Positions 44,400 through 56,401 are shown, numbered from the stretch's first letter. The stretch is 64,000 nt of DNA from Deroplatys truncata (GCA_030765065.1 CM060985.1:9300001-9364000); one strand, 5' to 3'. Notes: generated from the sequence alone by a model not told the origin. Numbers and translations: made by a program.

Positions 44400-46200
44400 T
44401 GCCACAAGACAAAATACTAAACAACAAATTAAATAATAGCTTAAAAATTAGGATAAAATGTTTTTCTAGCAAACACTTGTATACAATAATATTTTATTCA
44501 CCGCCATTTAGTAGACAGAAAGTGGAACGAACGTTCAACTGCTTCTGACATCTATGAGCAATTCAAATTTAACAGCGTCACTCCAAAGTTTAGTATGTTA
44601 CAAAGTCTTTCAGTTGTATTACTAAATATAACAGCTAGAGCGATAACATCATACCGTATATCATACATTTATACTATGAGAAATAAAGCCAGGAAGAAAT
44701 GATTATAAAACATGAAATCTTATTTTATTTTAAGACCAATGCTAATTGAAGTAGCTTGGTAAATATACTATTCTCAAGTTTGTTGTACTATAAATATCTT
44801 ACATTTGTATTATAAACTACTGGAACTAATTTTATCCACTCTTGAAGTTATGAGAAATCAATCCAGCATGGAGAAACAAAACTGGTGGGATGAATAATTA
44901 CGGCTACATAGAGAACCGGTTTTAGTGCATTTTATTGTTGTTTTCTAATGTGCTGCGTTTGACACCGAAGTCATTAGCAGTCTTGCTCTCCAGCAATCTT
45001 CACTTTGTATGTAATGCAACTGTCCAGATGGTGTTCGTTCATATCCTCTTCTTAGGTTATTTTAGGACCGAAGAGTATGTATTTCTTTGGCTTTGAAAAC
45101 AAACCCGGAACAACAAACAACTAAAAACCGCATAGAACAACGAAGTTTAGTGTATAACATTTATTTGTACATAGAATGACGCTTTCACAAGAGGAATAAA
45201 TACTATTCACATTGCTTTTAGAACATATTTATTGCATAGAATTTCAAAGTTTGTTAACCTGCATTATGTTGGCGAAATTGGTCAGTCGGACAAATGACAT
45301 TGCAATGCGCATTATCGATTTTCCACATTGTTGTCGATAGGCATTCCCTTTGCCATTTCCATGTGTAGTGAACCAAATTTACATTTCTGTGCTTTCCGTT
45401 TGCAATTTATTGTGAACCAGTCTTAACAGCTTTACGCCATGTTTCGCTAAACATAGTATATCACAAGAAAAAACCATGCACTGAGACATATAGCCTTAAG
45501 TTACAGACAGCAATCGACTGGAACATATTGTTGGGATAACTTGGAATACTGTACTTACAAAAAGAAATAGGAATATTTTGCAAATCACATTGTCTCACAA
45601 AATTATTATCATTTGGTAACTCTTTAATTAATACCAAGCTTTCTTTTTCATGTAACAAAATGCTAAACAACTTTACTTAGACATACGTTGGTTCCGTAAG
45701 GAAGAGACGAAAAAATGAAACAGAATTGTGATATCATCATACTCTTTTGTTGCTCGTTATTGTTATGAAAACCATTTTTGTACATATCTTGACGATTCCC
45801 ATATCATGTGTATGTGGTCAGTGGGTGATAATAAATTCAATTCAACTAATTTTCAAGAAGGTTGAAATAAAAACTCTTGTAAACGAGTTCATTATGTACA
45901 AATATAAATTTCCACTAACCGTGTGTATACAGAGAGCCGTTATCCAACACTCTCGAGATAATAACCATTATTCCTAAAAATACCTGACACATCGTGTAGA
46001 GATATTTTGGGAAGGTTGGCCTTCACCGCTCGGCCGGCTCTAAACTATTATGTCACTCCGAGTCCACTATCTCCTGTAGGTAAATCTTCTGTACAAGTTG
46101 CTCAGAAACAGAATACTCGCGTTCATGCCAGACTAATTTTGAGAAAAGTGAAGAAAATGCCCATCTTCACGTAAATTCAATTTAAAAGTGTGACTTTTTT
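44400..46200. other. AT-rich intron, unassigned
   Basis: No repeat family or exon recognised. Confidence 0.35.
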
Positions 46201-46600
46201 TCTTTCTTTTACTTTCTCTACCATCTACCTATAAGAAAAGTATTTCACTCCACATAGCAAATTCGATGCAGAGATTTCACCATAAAAACGCATTTTGAGA
46301 ACCCCTGAACCCGACAAAGGTCTGCCTGTGAACAGACAAAACCGAAAAGTGTGTAAATGCCAATTTTCATATTTGAATCAAGACACTATTTGCGCACGAC
46401 AGGTTAAGTTTTTAAGAAAATTTCTCAATCCAGACTACCCTTTAAATAGAAAAAGCTTCCCTATAGTATTCTCAAAAATTGCTCAAACGGTTTTCATTAA
46501 AATATCATAATGTTTTTGAGACATTTGCATGACTAAATATAGTGCATCAAACCGAATACAGCGTTTCATTTACTGTATTCTTCGCTTTAATCTAACGAGA
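46200..46600 (-). repeat. Degenerate repeat R fragment
   Basis: In reverse complement it follows the 3' part of R (start TACTTTCTC side; AGATTTCACC…AACGCATTTTGAGAACCCC; later AAAATTTCTCAATCC…CTACCCTTTAAATAG) but with more divergence than other copies. Confidence 0.5.
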
Positions 46601-47705
46601 ATATACACTCCAAAGTTGGTACTACTGACGTAAGCGTAACTAGAGGAGCGAGTCTAGCCTATGATATCGCGATGTAGCGTAGTTGACAATTTGCATGCAG
46701 CCATGAACCATGCGCCTGGTGGACAAATAGTGCACAAATTTTTTGTGGTCCTTGCGTTATAAATGTGTCAACAATGTTACAAAACTTTAAATCACGCTTT
46801 ACTGGAACAATATATAACCAGTCTTATAGCTAAGGTGTATAAAATCACCTTGATATCGTCTAAGGTGCTAAAAGCAGTCGGGAGTAACGAGTGAGTAGGA
46901 TTACACAAGGCGGAGGAAAAAAGAAATACAAATAAAAAATGGGTGAACGACTCCTTCATGTGCTTGAACGGATCACGCGCTTGACTGTTTACAACCTGGG
47001 AGCATTGTGCATTCGCGGCACAAACAAGGGACATTGTTTATTCTCTACTGTTTTACAAACATACTGCTGAAGCGGAAAAGATCTCCATTCCGCATTACTT
47101 TTAACATCATAGGTTAACTCTAACATGTATCCAAATCTCTCCCTTCAGTTAGTTGACGGTTTAGAGTCTGAAATTCTACCAATGCGTTATTTTTGTCCTT
47201 TCGCTAATTGAAAATATATACAAACCCAATCTTGTAATTTCATTTATTTTATCAGCTTCAGTGCATTAATGGAGTAATATCATCTCCACAGACTGAATAC
47301 GCGTACTTTCTGTTTTGTTATTATCTATGAATCGGAACCGTGACCCACGTTGTAGAACTTCATTTGTGTTTTCAGTAAATGGTTTGGAAATACATCTCTA
47401 CAATGTCTTAGGCAAATTTAAAATTAATATAACATCGTAGATGGAGTACTATTGGAGTACTTGTTCTAAAAGTTTGCCATTTAATAATGTCTTTTACTTA
47501 GCGGGAATGTTCCTTTTAAAATCCACAATCTTTGCTTTATAATTAGATTATTTATATTGGGTTGCTTCTGACAAAAATACACTAATCTTTTTATGCTCTG
47601 TATACTGGATAATCATTTGATCATTACGCATAATAAGGGTTTTAAACATGTATTTAAATCTATTTTAGTCTCAAATTCTATTTCATTTTTCCACTTTCTA
47701 TGTCG
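46601..47705. other. AT-rich intron, unassigned
   Basis: Nothing supported beyond short open frames. Confidence 0.35.
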
Positions 47706-47712
47706 TGTATGT

Positions 47713-48060
47713 TCAGGGTGTCCATAAAAACACTCCGTGATTATGAACGCATGTAGCGTCGTTGTCAGTTGCTGGATAGTACAAGAGACTGGTGTCATTA
47801 GAAGAGTATCTCACTGACGTGTCACGTTGCAGATATAACTCATACCACACGCGCTCCAACATATCTACGGGGATGAACTCGATGGCGGCAGTGATACGAA
47901 TATGCAGCTCTTGCAGATTTTCAGGTAGTGGCGGTATGTACACAAGATTCTGAATGGGCTTTCCTCTTATCAGCGGCAGCTCGTGGCCTAAACGGTAGGT
48001 GAAGTTTTCACACAATAAAACACATGCAACTTACCTATTTCTTGTATGTTAAGTTGACTC
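47713..48060 (-). pseudogene. Transposase C-terminal fragment (insect DDE type)
   Basis: A minus-strand frame contains IQNLVYIPPLPENLQELHI and TAAIEFIPVDMLERVWYEL. This matches the usual C-terminal region of a common insect Tc1/mariner-superfamily transposase ('VY.PPLP..L.EL..RI..A….ML..VW.EL'). It ends close to GGGTGTCCATAAAAACACTC (47717-47736), probably the terminal repeat. The catalytic domain is absent. Confidence 0.7.
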
Positions 48061-48930
48061 TGTCCTGGTGTACTCACTATACCACGAGCTTTTAAAATGT
48101 CTGATGTAACACTTCGCGCGATACACTAAATTGGCTTAAGTACCCGTAAATATCACGTCTCTTTTATCGTCGTCAGTTCACCGCGAAAAATATGGTCGAT
48201 GACCATGCGAAAATGTAATATTTATACGACTGGTAGCAGTACTTTAATGGGTCTCATTAAAGTATTGGTATTCGACCAATCAGAAGTGGCCACGTAACAT
48301 TGTGAAAGCGCAAGTATCGATTATTCTGTAGTACGTCTCACAACGCTAGCAACTTTGACACAGGTGCTACAAGGTCATTGTATTGTAACCATAGATAAAG
48401 GAATAACGATTGTAACACATCACTCAAACCAGAAACGAATACCTATGAAACCTTTAATTTAGATACATGGTCGAGCATAAACCAGGGTTTATTGCTCGAC
48501 CATGCTTAGCTTCGCTCGCTCGGTTAATAATAATACTCGCGTTTTAATTACTACAATTATAGTCTCGTTGCATAATATACTATTATAACACACTATGTCA
48601 AGATTCACTCCAAATCACCAACGTTTAAATGTTTCAAAGACAAACTTATTGTTGGCACTTTAATTCACACTAGCGAACTTGCAAGACCATACTTACAACG
48701 ACTATAAACGTTAAGTACAAACTTCTCGCACATGAACTGAACTGATACTGAAGGCGCGAGTCCGAGAACTTGCGAGTTTGAAAAGTGATTTGAGAAAACA
48801 CCCCGTTACCCAAGGAAAGTGCTTTTTTAAGTTTACAAAAGATTTCACAAATGTCAGTGACCACCGAATAGCCTCTATAAGATCTTTCTACTCAAAAAAA
48901 TTACAGAATTTTAGCTTAGCCGTAGCCTCA
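48061..48930. other. Intronic stretch with a hairpin
   Basis: Contains the hairpin at 48466-48504. The rest is unassigned. Confidence 0.35.
48466..48504. repeat. 18-bp-arm hairpin
   Basis: Left arm CATGGTCGAGCATAAACC, right arm GGTTTATTGCTCGACCATG, a perfect match except one bulged T, separated by two to three bases. No run of T follows that would suggest a pol III terminator. Confidence 0.85.
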
Positions 48931-49170
48931 AAGCAGGTAGTTTGTGGGCGTATGCAGCACTCATACAGTCCAAGCTTGAGATGGTTGTCATGGCAACCAC
49001 ACATAAACAGTACAGCTGAAAATCCCAGAGACGAGTGTAGCTGCACCAACCCTCTATACCTGCTCACAGGCATTCCGGCTTTCGCTCCCTTGCAACCCAC
49101 TTTCCTTATTCCCTGCTATGGCGCGGTAATACTTCGAATGAGCGATGTTGCCGTTTAAAATAGCGACTGG
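48930..49170. other. GC-richer patch with RFX-type X-box
   Basis: Less AT-rich than surroundings and carries GTTGTCATGGCAAC at 48984-48997. Open frames on both strands have no recognisable family. It could be an unannotated promoter or an old repeat. Confidence 0.35.
48984..48997. promoter_or_regulatory. RFX X-box motif
   Basis: GTTGTCATGGCAAC is a near-palindromic full X-box (RYYNYY-2-RRNRAC) as bound by RFX factors. Motif evidence only; no adjacent gene is visible. Confidence 0.4.
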
Positions 49171-49290
49171 TAAAATTATATTTCTTCATATGAGTAGTGG
49201 AATATTTAAACATAAAATTATTATTCAAATGCACTTAGAAAACGCTGAAGTGGCACTTCAGCTGAGGAACCGCCCTTGCCTCTATCACTA

Positions 49291-50524
49291 CACTATGTGA
49301 TTAAAAGTATCCGGACACCCCCACAAACATACGTTTTTCATCTTAGGTGCATTGTGGTGCCACCTACTGCTTGGTACTCATTATCCGCGACCTCAGTAGT
49401 CATTAGACATCGTGAAACAGCAGAATGGGACGCTCCGTGGAACTCACGGACTTCGAACGTGGTCAGGTGATTGGGTGTCACTTGTGTCAGAAGTCTGTAT
49501 GCGAGATTTCCACACTCCTAAACATCACTAGGTCCACTGTTTCTGATGTGATAGTGAAGTGGAAACGTGAAGGGACATGTACAGCACAAAAGCGTACAGG
49601 CCGACCTCGTCTGTTGACTGACAGAGACCGCCGACATTTGAAGAGGGTCGTAAAGAGTAATAGGCAAATATCTATCCAGACAATCACAGGCATTTCAAAC
49701 TGCATCAGGATCCACTCCAAGTACTATGACAGGCGTGAGGTGAGAAACTTTGGATTCCATGGTCGAGCGGCTGCTCATAAGGCACACTTCATGCAGGAAA
49801 ATGCCAAACGACGTCTCGCTTGGTGTAAGGAGCATTAGCATTACACGATTGAACAGTGGCAAAACGTGTGGAGTGACGAATCACGGTACACAATGTGGCG
49901 ATCCGATGGCAGGATGTGGGTATGGCGAATGCCCGGTGAACGTCATCTGCCAGCGTGTGTATTGCCAATAGTGAAATTCGGAGGTGGTGTTATGGTGTGG
50001 TCGTGTTTAACCTGGAGGGGGCTTGCACCCCTTGTTTTGCGTGGCACGATCACAGCGCAGACCTAAATTGATATTTTAAGCACCTTCTTGCTTCCTACTG
50101 TTGAAGAGCAATTCGGGGATGACAATTGCATCTTTCAACATGATCGAGCACCTGTTCATACTGCACGGGCTGTGGCGGAGTGGTTACACGAGAATAACAT
50201 CCCTGTAATGGACTGGCCTGCACAGAGTCCTGACTTGAATCCTATAGAACACCTTTGGGATGTTTTGGAACGCCGAACTTCATGCCAGGCCTCACCGACC
50301 TACATCGATACCTCCCCTCAGTTCCGCACTTCGTGAAGAATGGACTGCCATTCCCCAAGAAACCTTCCAGCACCTGATTGAAAGTATGCCTGCGAGAGTG
50401 AACGCTGTCTACAAGGCTAAAGGTGGGCCAACACCATATTGACTTCCAGGATTACCGATGGAGGGCCCCACGAACTTGTACGTCATTTTCAGCCAGGTGT
50501 CCGGATACTTTTGATCACGTAGTG
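49291..50524 (+). mobile_element. Complete but dead Tc1-like transposon (1234 bp)
   Basis: Terminal inverted repeats of 29 bp begin CACTAYGTGATYAAAAGTAT and continue to CCGGACACC, with two differences between the ends. They are flanked by TA on both sides (49289-49290, 50525-50526). Both ends and the transposase region are present, so it is a full-length copy. Confidence 0.95.
49425..50442 (+). pseudogene. Tc1-like DD34E transposase pseudogene
   Basis: Starts MGRSVELTDFERGQVIGCHL, with helix-turn-helix and the GRP-type linker RTGRPRLLTDRD. It continues through FHGRAAAHKAHF and NAKRRLAWCKEH to an in-frame TAG at about 49836. The frame then resumes with VWSDESRY (first Asp) and [10 protein letters not shown], has a second stop near 50066, and resumes with [13 protein letters not shown] (second Asp) and [20 protein letters not shown] (catalytic Glu). 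A frameshift near 50270 moves the C-terminus to the next frame, ending YKAKGGPTPY. Two stops plus one shift make it inactive. The catalytic residues themselves remain. Confidence 0.93.
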
Positions 50525-50529
50525 TATGC

Positions 50530-51730
50530 ATCCATGCTCTACAGAATCTCTACAACACTTCAGAATAGTTTTGTCACTAGGCTTCTCATGTTTGAAAAAC
50601 ATGCCGAACTCTTATTAAACGCCATGAGCTAAGCTATAATATTCCAATACTACCAACAACGTTCCTGTGGGCAGAGGCGCAGCTGGGCCACCTACACCCC
50701 TTTGCTAAAAACGTAAAAATAGCAAAAGTAGCTTCGTTAAAGTAATAGTATCTTTCTAGGTTGGTGGGAACGACACACTACCTAATCGTATCAGTGGTAG
50801 CACTATATTTACGCCGCATGCCTTAATATTTTCCTGGCTATGCTACTGCCTGTGGGTTCGCCAAAACCTTCTAAATGGCGCAGAATCCGCACCGACTTGA
50901 AAATTTAACATTCACATTATTTATCACAATTTTCTGCCACCCAACAATGCCATGATGACAAGCGAAGTAGGGGAGACATCTGTTATTGTTCCGGTCAACA
51001 ATATCAACTATACATCACCTGAAATGCTTTGAAGTGTAATTTCTAATGACTCCAGCTTCGTGTAAATTCTGCTTACAGCGACACTGTCCTCTTTATAATC
51101 ACGAAGTGTTTTGGTGGAACACCTGTATATCTTCTTCTCGACTTCATGGACTAGGCAAATTGCTTGTTCCCCTTCATAGTTGCTTCCTCCATCTCCTGAA
51201 ATGCTTTTACCTTTTGGTTTATAATCGCATCCTGCTTTACTACTTGGCTCCATTCTTTCCAGATGATGTTGCTTTCATTTTCTTGACATTCCTTGATTTT
51301 ATCATTTACTGCTATACATTTTATTCTGTTCTTATATCTTTATTCAGTATTTTATCTAATTTTGTACAGCCTTTTGGTTCCTCTGAGAAAGTTCGCGCCG
51401 GCAAACAGTCCAATTTGTTAAAATTGCATCAAACATTTTAAATTCTACAGTTATAACTATTACTTTGATGCTTACATATCGGCTCTTCATAGAATCAATG
51501 AGGTACTTTAGAAAACCTCATACAGGGAACCTTTAATTAAAAGCATTTGTAACTTCACCCTTGTATCAGAAAGCGAAGGCCCATTGTTCCACGACTGGTT
51601 AGCATCAATATAACGGCATTGATGTATTTTCTAATTTTGCAAGCACCTTAAAAGAAAGGCAGAGCCAACTTATTCACCTTTCCTGCACCAACTGCTTCAA
51701 CTATCACTTGTTATATCAGTTTCAAAAATT
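50530..51730. other. Intronic stretch, unassigned
   Basis: Minus-strand broken frames around 51000-51430 look faintly like a transposable-element ORF (repeated short charged blocks), but no family could be named. Confidence 0.3.
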
Positions 51731-51734
51731 AAAT

Positions 51735-52460
51735 GAAGTACCGCGTTATACTTTCTCTACCACGTACATAGTAAGCAGAGAATGTATTGCATTCCACCCA
51801 AAAATTCGATAACGAGATTTCATAGTAAATACATGTTTTGAGATCCCCCGGATAAAAAAAAATAAAGAAGCCATTTTAGTAAAAAGTCCTTGTGTGTCTG
51901 TTAATAGAATAACTAAACAAAGAAATGTCGAATAAATACTAAATCTGCTATTTAAGTTCAGTATATTCCAAAGATGCGACATGAAGATTTACCAGAAAAT
52001 CCCCTACCCCAAACTACCCCTTACATGGAACATTTTTGGATTTTTTTCTTCTCAAGAATGGTTCTAACGGTTTTGATTAAAATGCCATACATTAAAGATA
52101 TTTACATAACAAATAAAATGGGTATCTAATTTTCTGGGAACAGCCTGGGTAGTCCTATTCATTCGGAAGGAAGGTTGCATAGTCTTGTACATACGGAAAC
52201 GTACGTGCTACACAAAAAATGTAAAGTTCTTTAAAAACACACAACCTACTTCCAATAGCTTTTTTTTATAGCGTAAGTCATTCCCGAGATATCCGTTATT
52301 AATGGTTCGAATTCTTCAACACATAGCCCTTCTTTTCAAGTCCTGTCAACATTCAGCTGTTTCTCGCGATGCCATGGAAACACTATGGAATTTTAAGGTC
52401 AGCATATAGCGTCCAGTGCTGTTCTCTTTGTTTTTATAACGGAACGTGTAATGTAGCTGT
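51735..52460 (-). repeat. Repeat R, inverted copy
   Basis: Reads R in reverse: TACTTTCTCTACCACGTAC start, ATTGCATTCCACCCAAAAATTCG, CCCCTACCCCAAACTACCCC, AATTTTCTGGGAACAGCC, and ends with GTCAACATTCAGCTGTTTC. Confidence 0.8.
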
Positions 52461-54060
52461 TTCTGCAAATGTTTATCTCCATTAAAATTATGTAGATAGA
52501 AAAATAAGCTTTAGTAAGAATGGTTTATATATCCACTAATAAAGCTACGTAACGTTTATTCTCGATATCAAGTAAAACACCAAACAATGTTCCATATCAC
52601 TGTTGCCAATAGAATTGTTTAAGTATTACTTATTGTGTTTATTAATGAAAACTTGAATCCGTATTTATGTGGTACCTATAGGCATTCAGCGTATTAAACA
52701 AATTTGGTTATCAGTTTTCATAGGTGATCTTCCCTCTGGAACATATTGTAAACAAGTATGTAAGCCTTAATTAAACATCATAGAGCCTCATAACTAAAGC
52801 ATCGGATTGGCACAAATCCCTACTTTGTACGCTAAAGACAAATTTCGGGGCTGTGCGCATGTCACGGCGCACTGCAGAAGCAGCGAGTGTGTCAGAAGAT
52901 ATTGATAATCAGAGCAATGAAGACTCCCTCCATCACAAAACAGGAGAGGAACTACATCACTTGTAGCAATTCTTTGTTTTACGTCCAGGAAACAGAACAT
53001 TTTGTTTTGATCCTGTAAACAGCTTTATTAAGGACAATGCTAAACCAATTACTTCGAAGTTATCACAATTGCCCTAATGTCATAAATATAACTTTTAACA
53101 ATTTGACATGTTTTACTTTTATTTTCCTACAAAATTAATTTTAATGGGCACCTATAGCTGAAATTTGATCAACATTTTCAAAAAATTAATTCTTATGTCC
53201 AAGATATACTTTGAACCTTAAGCTTCAATTACTTGCTATGACTTTTGCTCACAGAGGCCTTAAAGCTTCAACACGTGACCATCTGAATGTCCAAGAGGAC
53301 ACAACCTAATGGTGTGTAGTTACTTCCAATGCCTTTTACTCCACTTTGGTTTCTTTTTCCACTTTTGCGCATTACAAATGTTCCATACGCTGTAGGCAGT
53401 CCGTAACCAATTTTGTTCAAATTTTCAGCCAAAGCTCAAGAAGAACGAACTTAAACAACCGGTGTTGGATTTTTCTACACTTTTAAATTGCACAAGATTG
53501 GCATAATTAATTCGACCACTGAGGATAAATTGTTACAATTATATTAAACCTTTACTTTTTTTAAACAACTAGAAGAGTGAACAAATGTCTATAAGTCAAT
53601 TTTATGTGCTAGTATTTAAATAATATGGTAGTATATTTACTTTTTCAAAATTACAATTTCTGTATCGTGTGCAACACCCAGAAAAAACGTTTTTTTTTTT
53701 CCTCTAAAACTATCCAATATGTCTGCATGAGATTTAAAACAAACTTATGATTGTGCTAGAGAAGCGTGCAATCAATTTTGAAAACATTGAAATGAAAGCA
53801 GCAAGATTTAGACATTTTACCTGTGGCTATCCTTAATTAATTATTCTAAGTTTGTTTTATACACTAGTTCTCTACTATGAACAAAATCGATTACCAAAAC
53901 TTACAAAGTAAAACATTATTGAACCTTTAATTTTATGTTGGCCCGTACGAACTATTCTAAATGGAGAGAATTTGGTGTCATTTTATAAAAGTGACAGACC
54001 CCTCCCCGTCAAGGGTACAGCACAGTATTTACTTATAGAAATAATAATTTCGAAGGTGAT
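52461..54060. other. AT-rich intron, unassigned
   Basis: No repeat family or coding sequence recognised. Confidence 0.35.
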
Positions 54061-54077
54061 GACGGCGATGCACTTAC

Positions 54078-54200
54078 CTGTTGGAACCAACGCACGCGCA
54101 CGTCCCGTACGAGCGAACACTGGGAACGTTATGGCGCACGACTCACCAGTTGCACTCCAATAATAGCGTTACTTGGTCGAGGTGGGGGCAGGCCGTTCCT
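54078..54200 (-). other. DESI1: Probable DESI1 5' untranslated first exon and promoter area
   Basis: A CpG-rich patch (54060-54200) in an AT-rich region. On the minus strand it ends CCAACAG followed by a consensus donor GTAAGTGC at 54070-54077. The next acceptor downstream with coding support is the one at 40674-40675, giving a leader without upstream ATG between this donor and the start codon. The upstream limit (start site) is not defined; no TATA box is seen. An isolated donor beside a CpG-rich block in the right orientation is suggestive, but not proof, that it belongs to DESI1. Confidence 0.5.
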
Positions 54201-54209
54201 TTCATTACT

Positions 54210-55750
54210 TTACCATCATCATGTCGCCAATATTCAGCACGTCATCTCGGCATGACGCATCACATGAGTGTAATATCAGAAAAACTCCACGCAAAATAGT
54301 ACGAGAAAACCTACGTGTTTCATACTACGTCAAACTTTGTGCACGTCCAAATAAAAAACTGCAGGAAAATGGAAATATACGCTTTAGTGTGTTTTATGTC
54401 ACACGTTTACCAGCAAACAATCCTACGTTGCATTGTTGTAGACTACTACAGGATAATACTCCATGAAAAGAATACTAATTATTGAGCAACATTTGTGTTA
54501 CACTGCGTCGCAGATGCATATTTTACGTCTTTTGGATCACTGCGCGAAGAATAAACACCCGCTTGCGTATTTAACCTAGCTTTCAAAGCTTCCTAACCCC
54601 AATACATTCCGAAGCTTATATTATTGCATCGTGAATGTGCCTGCTAATACTTTTAAAGGATTCCAAAGTGGTATGGAACAAGCTGAAACATGCTAAGAAA
54701 CAGTAATTTCCTTACCCATATTGAAATCCCGAAACTGCCTGTCACAATATCGCGAATGCTGACAGCTTTTTCCATTATTTAATTGAGGTTAACGAATGCT
54801 TGTTGTCATGATAATTATTTCGAGATCGAGAATGACAAGAACGAGTTTGAAAGCTCAATTAAATGATCTAAGAAAGACTGTAAGCAAGTGGGGGATTCAG
54901 TCAGTGCAAGAACATGATTAATGATGAAATTTGCTGTTGTATTAGTTGGCGTTAGATCTTGTGTCGCTTCTTTTATATTCTGAATTCGCAGACCACGAAA
55001 TCTCGCCATTTTATCAGTTTGTACCAACGGCCAATAGTGAACAGGGAAATGAATGAGAATATGCTTCCTGGATAACTAGTCGAATCGAAGCAGAGATTAT
55101 AGGAATACAAAATTAATGTAAGAGAAGAACTTCAGAGGAGAAGAGCACCATGCTTAAAAACCATAGATAACAAAAACTATCGATTAAGTTCGATTCTGAT
55201 TGGGAATAAGGCATCGATGAGACCGCATATTGGCTGAAAGATACTCGCGTGAAATTATCGTAATATTTCAAGCAGTTGTGCAAATAACAGTTGCATACAG
55301 AAATGCACCTTTATATGCTGTTTTAGCGATTGGAAGTTAAAACACTTTGGGTATACCTAAAATACAACAGATAACGAAATGGACAGGTTTAAGAGATGGC
55401 TCAAACATACTTTGATAGACATACTGAAAAGCATCAGTATTATATGAGATAATCAGACACTTTATATTTGCAATAAAGTATTGTATCTATGTCTTCAATA
55501 GTACCCGCGGAATTTTCTGACAGGTGCCACTTCCTCCGTCTCGTTGAGCTTGCTTCATCTTGTTTTGAGAACTGCCAACAAATGACTAACAAACAGCGCC
55601 ACCCTTTCGCGAATAATGAATACTCCTTGCAGCTCATTATTCGCAGTAGCGGCCTTAATATTATCATTCCTTGCTTAGGTTAATTAAAACCAGTAGCTGT
55701 ACCAAAGCACGCGAGCGAAGCGAGCGTGTGTTCCTTAACGATGTTTATAA
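54210..55750. other. Upstream region; GC-richer patch at 55480-55690
   Basis: The patch 55480-55690 contains GGGTGGCGCTG (CTCF-like half, minus strand, near 55594-55605), a GCAGTAGCGGC motif shared with 5487/5729 and a minus-strand ATG frame. It could be another promoter or an old repeat. The remaining sequence is unassigned. Confidence 0.35.
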
Positions 55751-55754
55751 TTCA

Positions 55755-56045
55755 CTATTTATATAAGCTTAGGTTCCTGATTCACGGGAGGTTAGATTAG
55801 GTTTAGTTGTTTTTAATATAAACTTAGGTTAATTAGCAGCCAGTGATTCACGGGAAGTTACGTTAAGTTTACATTTTTTATATAAACCTAGGTTAATTAG
55901 CAAGCAGTAGTTAACAATGTTTATGATTCAGTGTTTATATAAGTTTAGATTTATGATTCACGGGAGATTATGTTAGGTTTAGTTTCTTTATATAAACTTA
56001 GATTAATTAGCAAACAGTGAATCACGGGAGGTTAGGTTTAATTTT
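55755..56045 (+). repeat. Minisatellite, ~65-70-bp unit
   Basis: About four imperfect copies of a unit with TGATTCACGGGAGGTTAG, GGTTTAGTTTTTTTATATAA and ACTTAGGTTAATTAGCAA. Unit length varies by indels. Confidence 0.85.
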
Positions 56046-56049
56046 TTTG

Positions 56050-56295
56050 GTGTGTTATCGGATTTATTCAAACTTTAGAGAGACAGAGAAAAGTGGCTGT
56101 TTTCTTCCATTTATAGATAACGTTTCTTTTCTTGCACCACTGAGGCACTAAAACCTCTTCCGAATCAAGAAGACGGTGTTTAGTGAACTACTTTTTATTT
56201 CCAGTTTTCTTACCTGTCCATTCGTTAATTCAACTTTAAACAATATCTTATATAATCGAATTAATTGTTATTCCACACAAGCCGTGTATTGGACA
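56050..56295. other. Spacer, unassigned
   Basis: AT-rich; nothing recognised. Confidence 0.3.
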
Positions 56296-56300
56296 AGGTT

Positions 56301-56401
56301 GGAAAGGTAGAATCAGAGGACTGAAAAATTCAATGCTATAAGATCCGTGGTTCAAATCCCGCTATAGCATTGGATTTTTCAGTCGTTGGTTCTACCTTTC
56401 C
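56301..56401. repeat. SINE-derived palindrome with tRNA B box in the loop
   Basis: Arms of about 39-40 bp (left starts GGAAAGGTAGAATCAGAGG; right ends GGTTCTACCTTTCC) pair with a few mismatches. The loop holds GATCCGTGGTTCAAATCCCG, a B box. Arm sequences (TTTTTCAGTC) are shared with the SINE at 19285-19440. Confidence 0.8.

Noticed and set aside
55755-56045. Telomere-like TTAGG array
   Set aside because: The GGTTAG steps are part of a longer 65-70-bp unit and are not in tandem.
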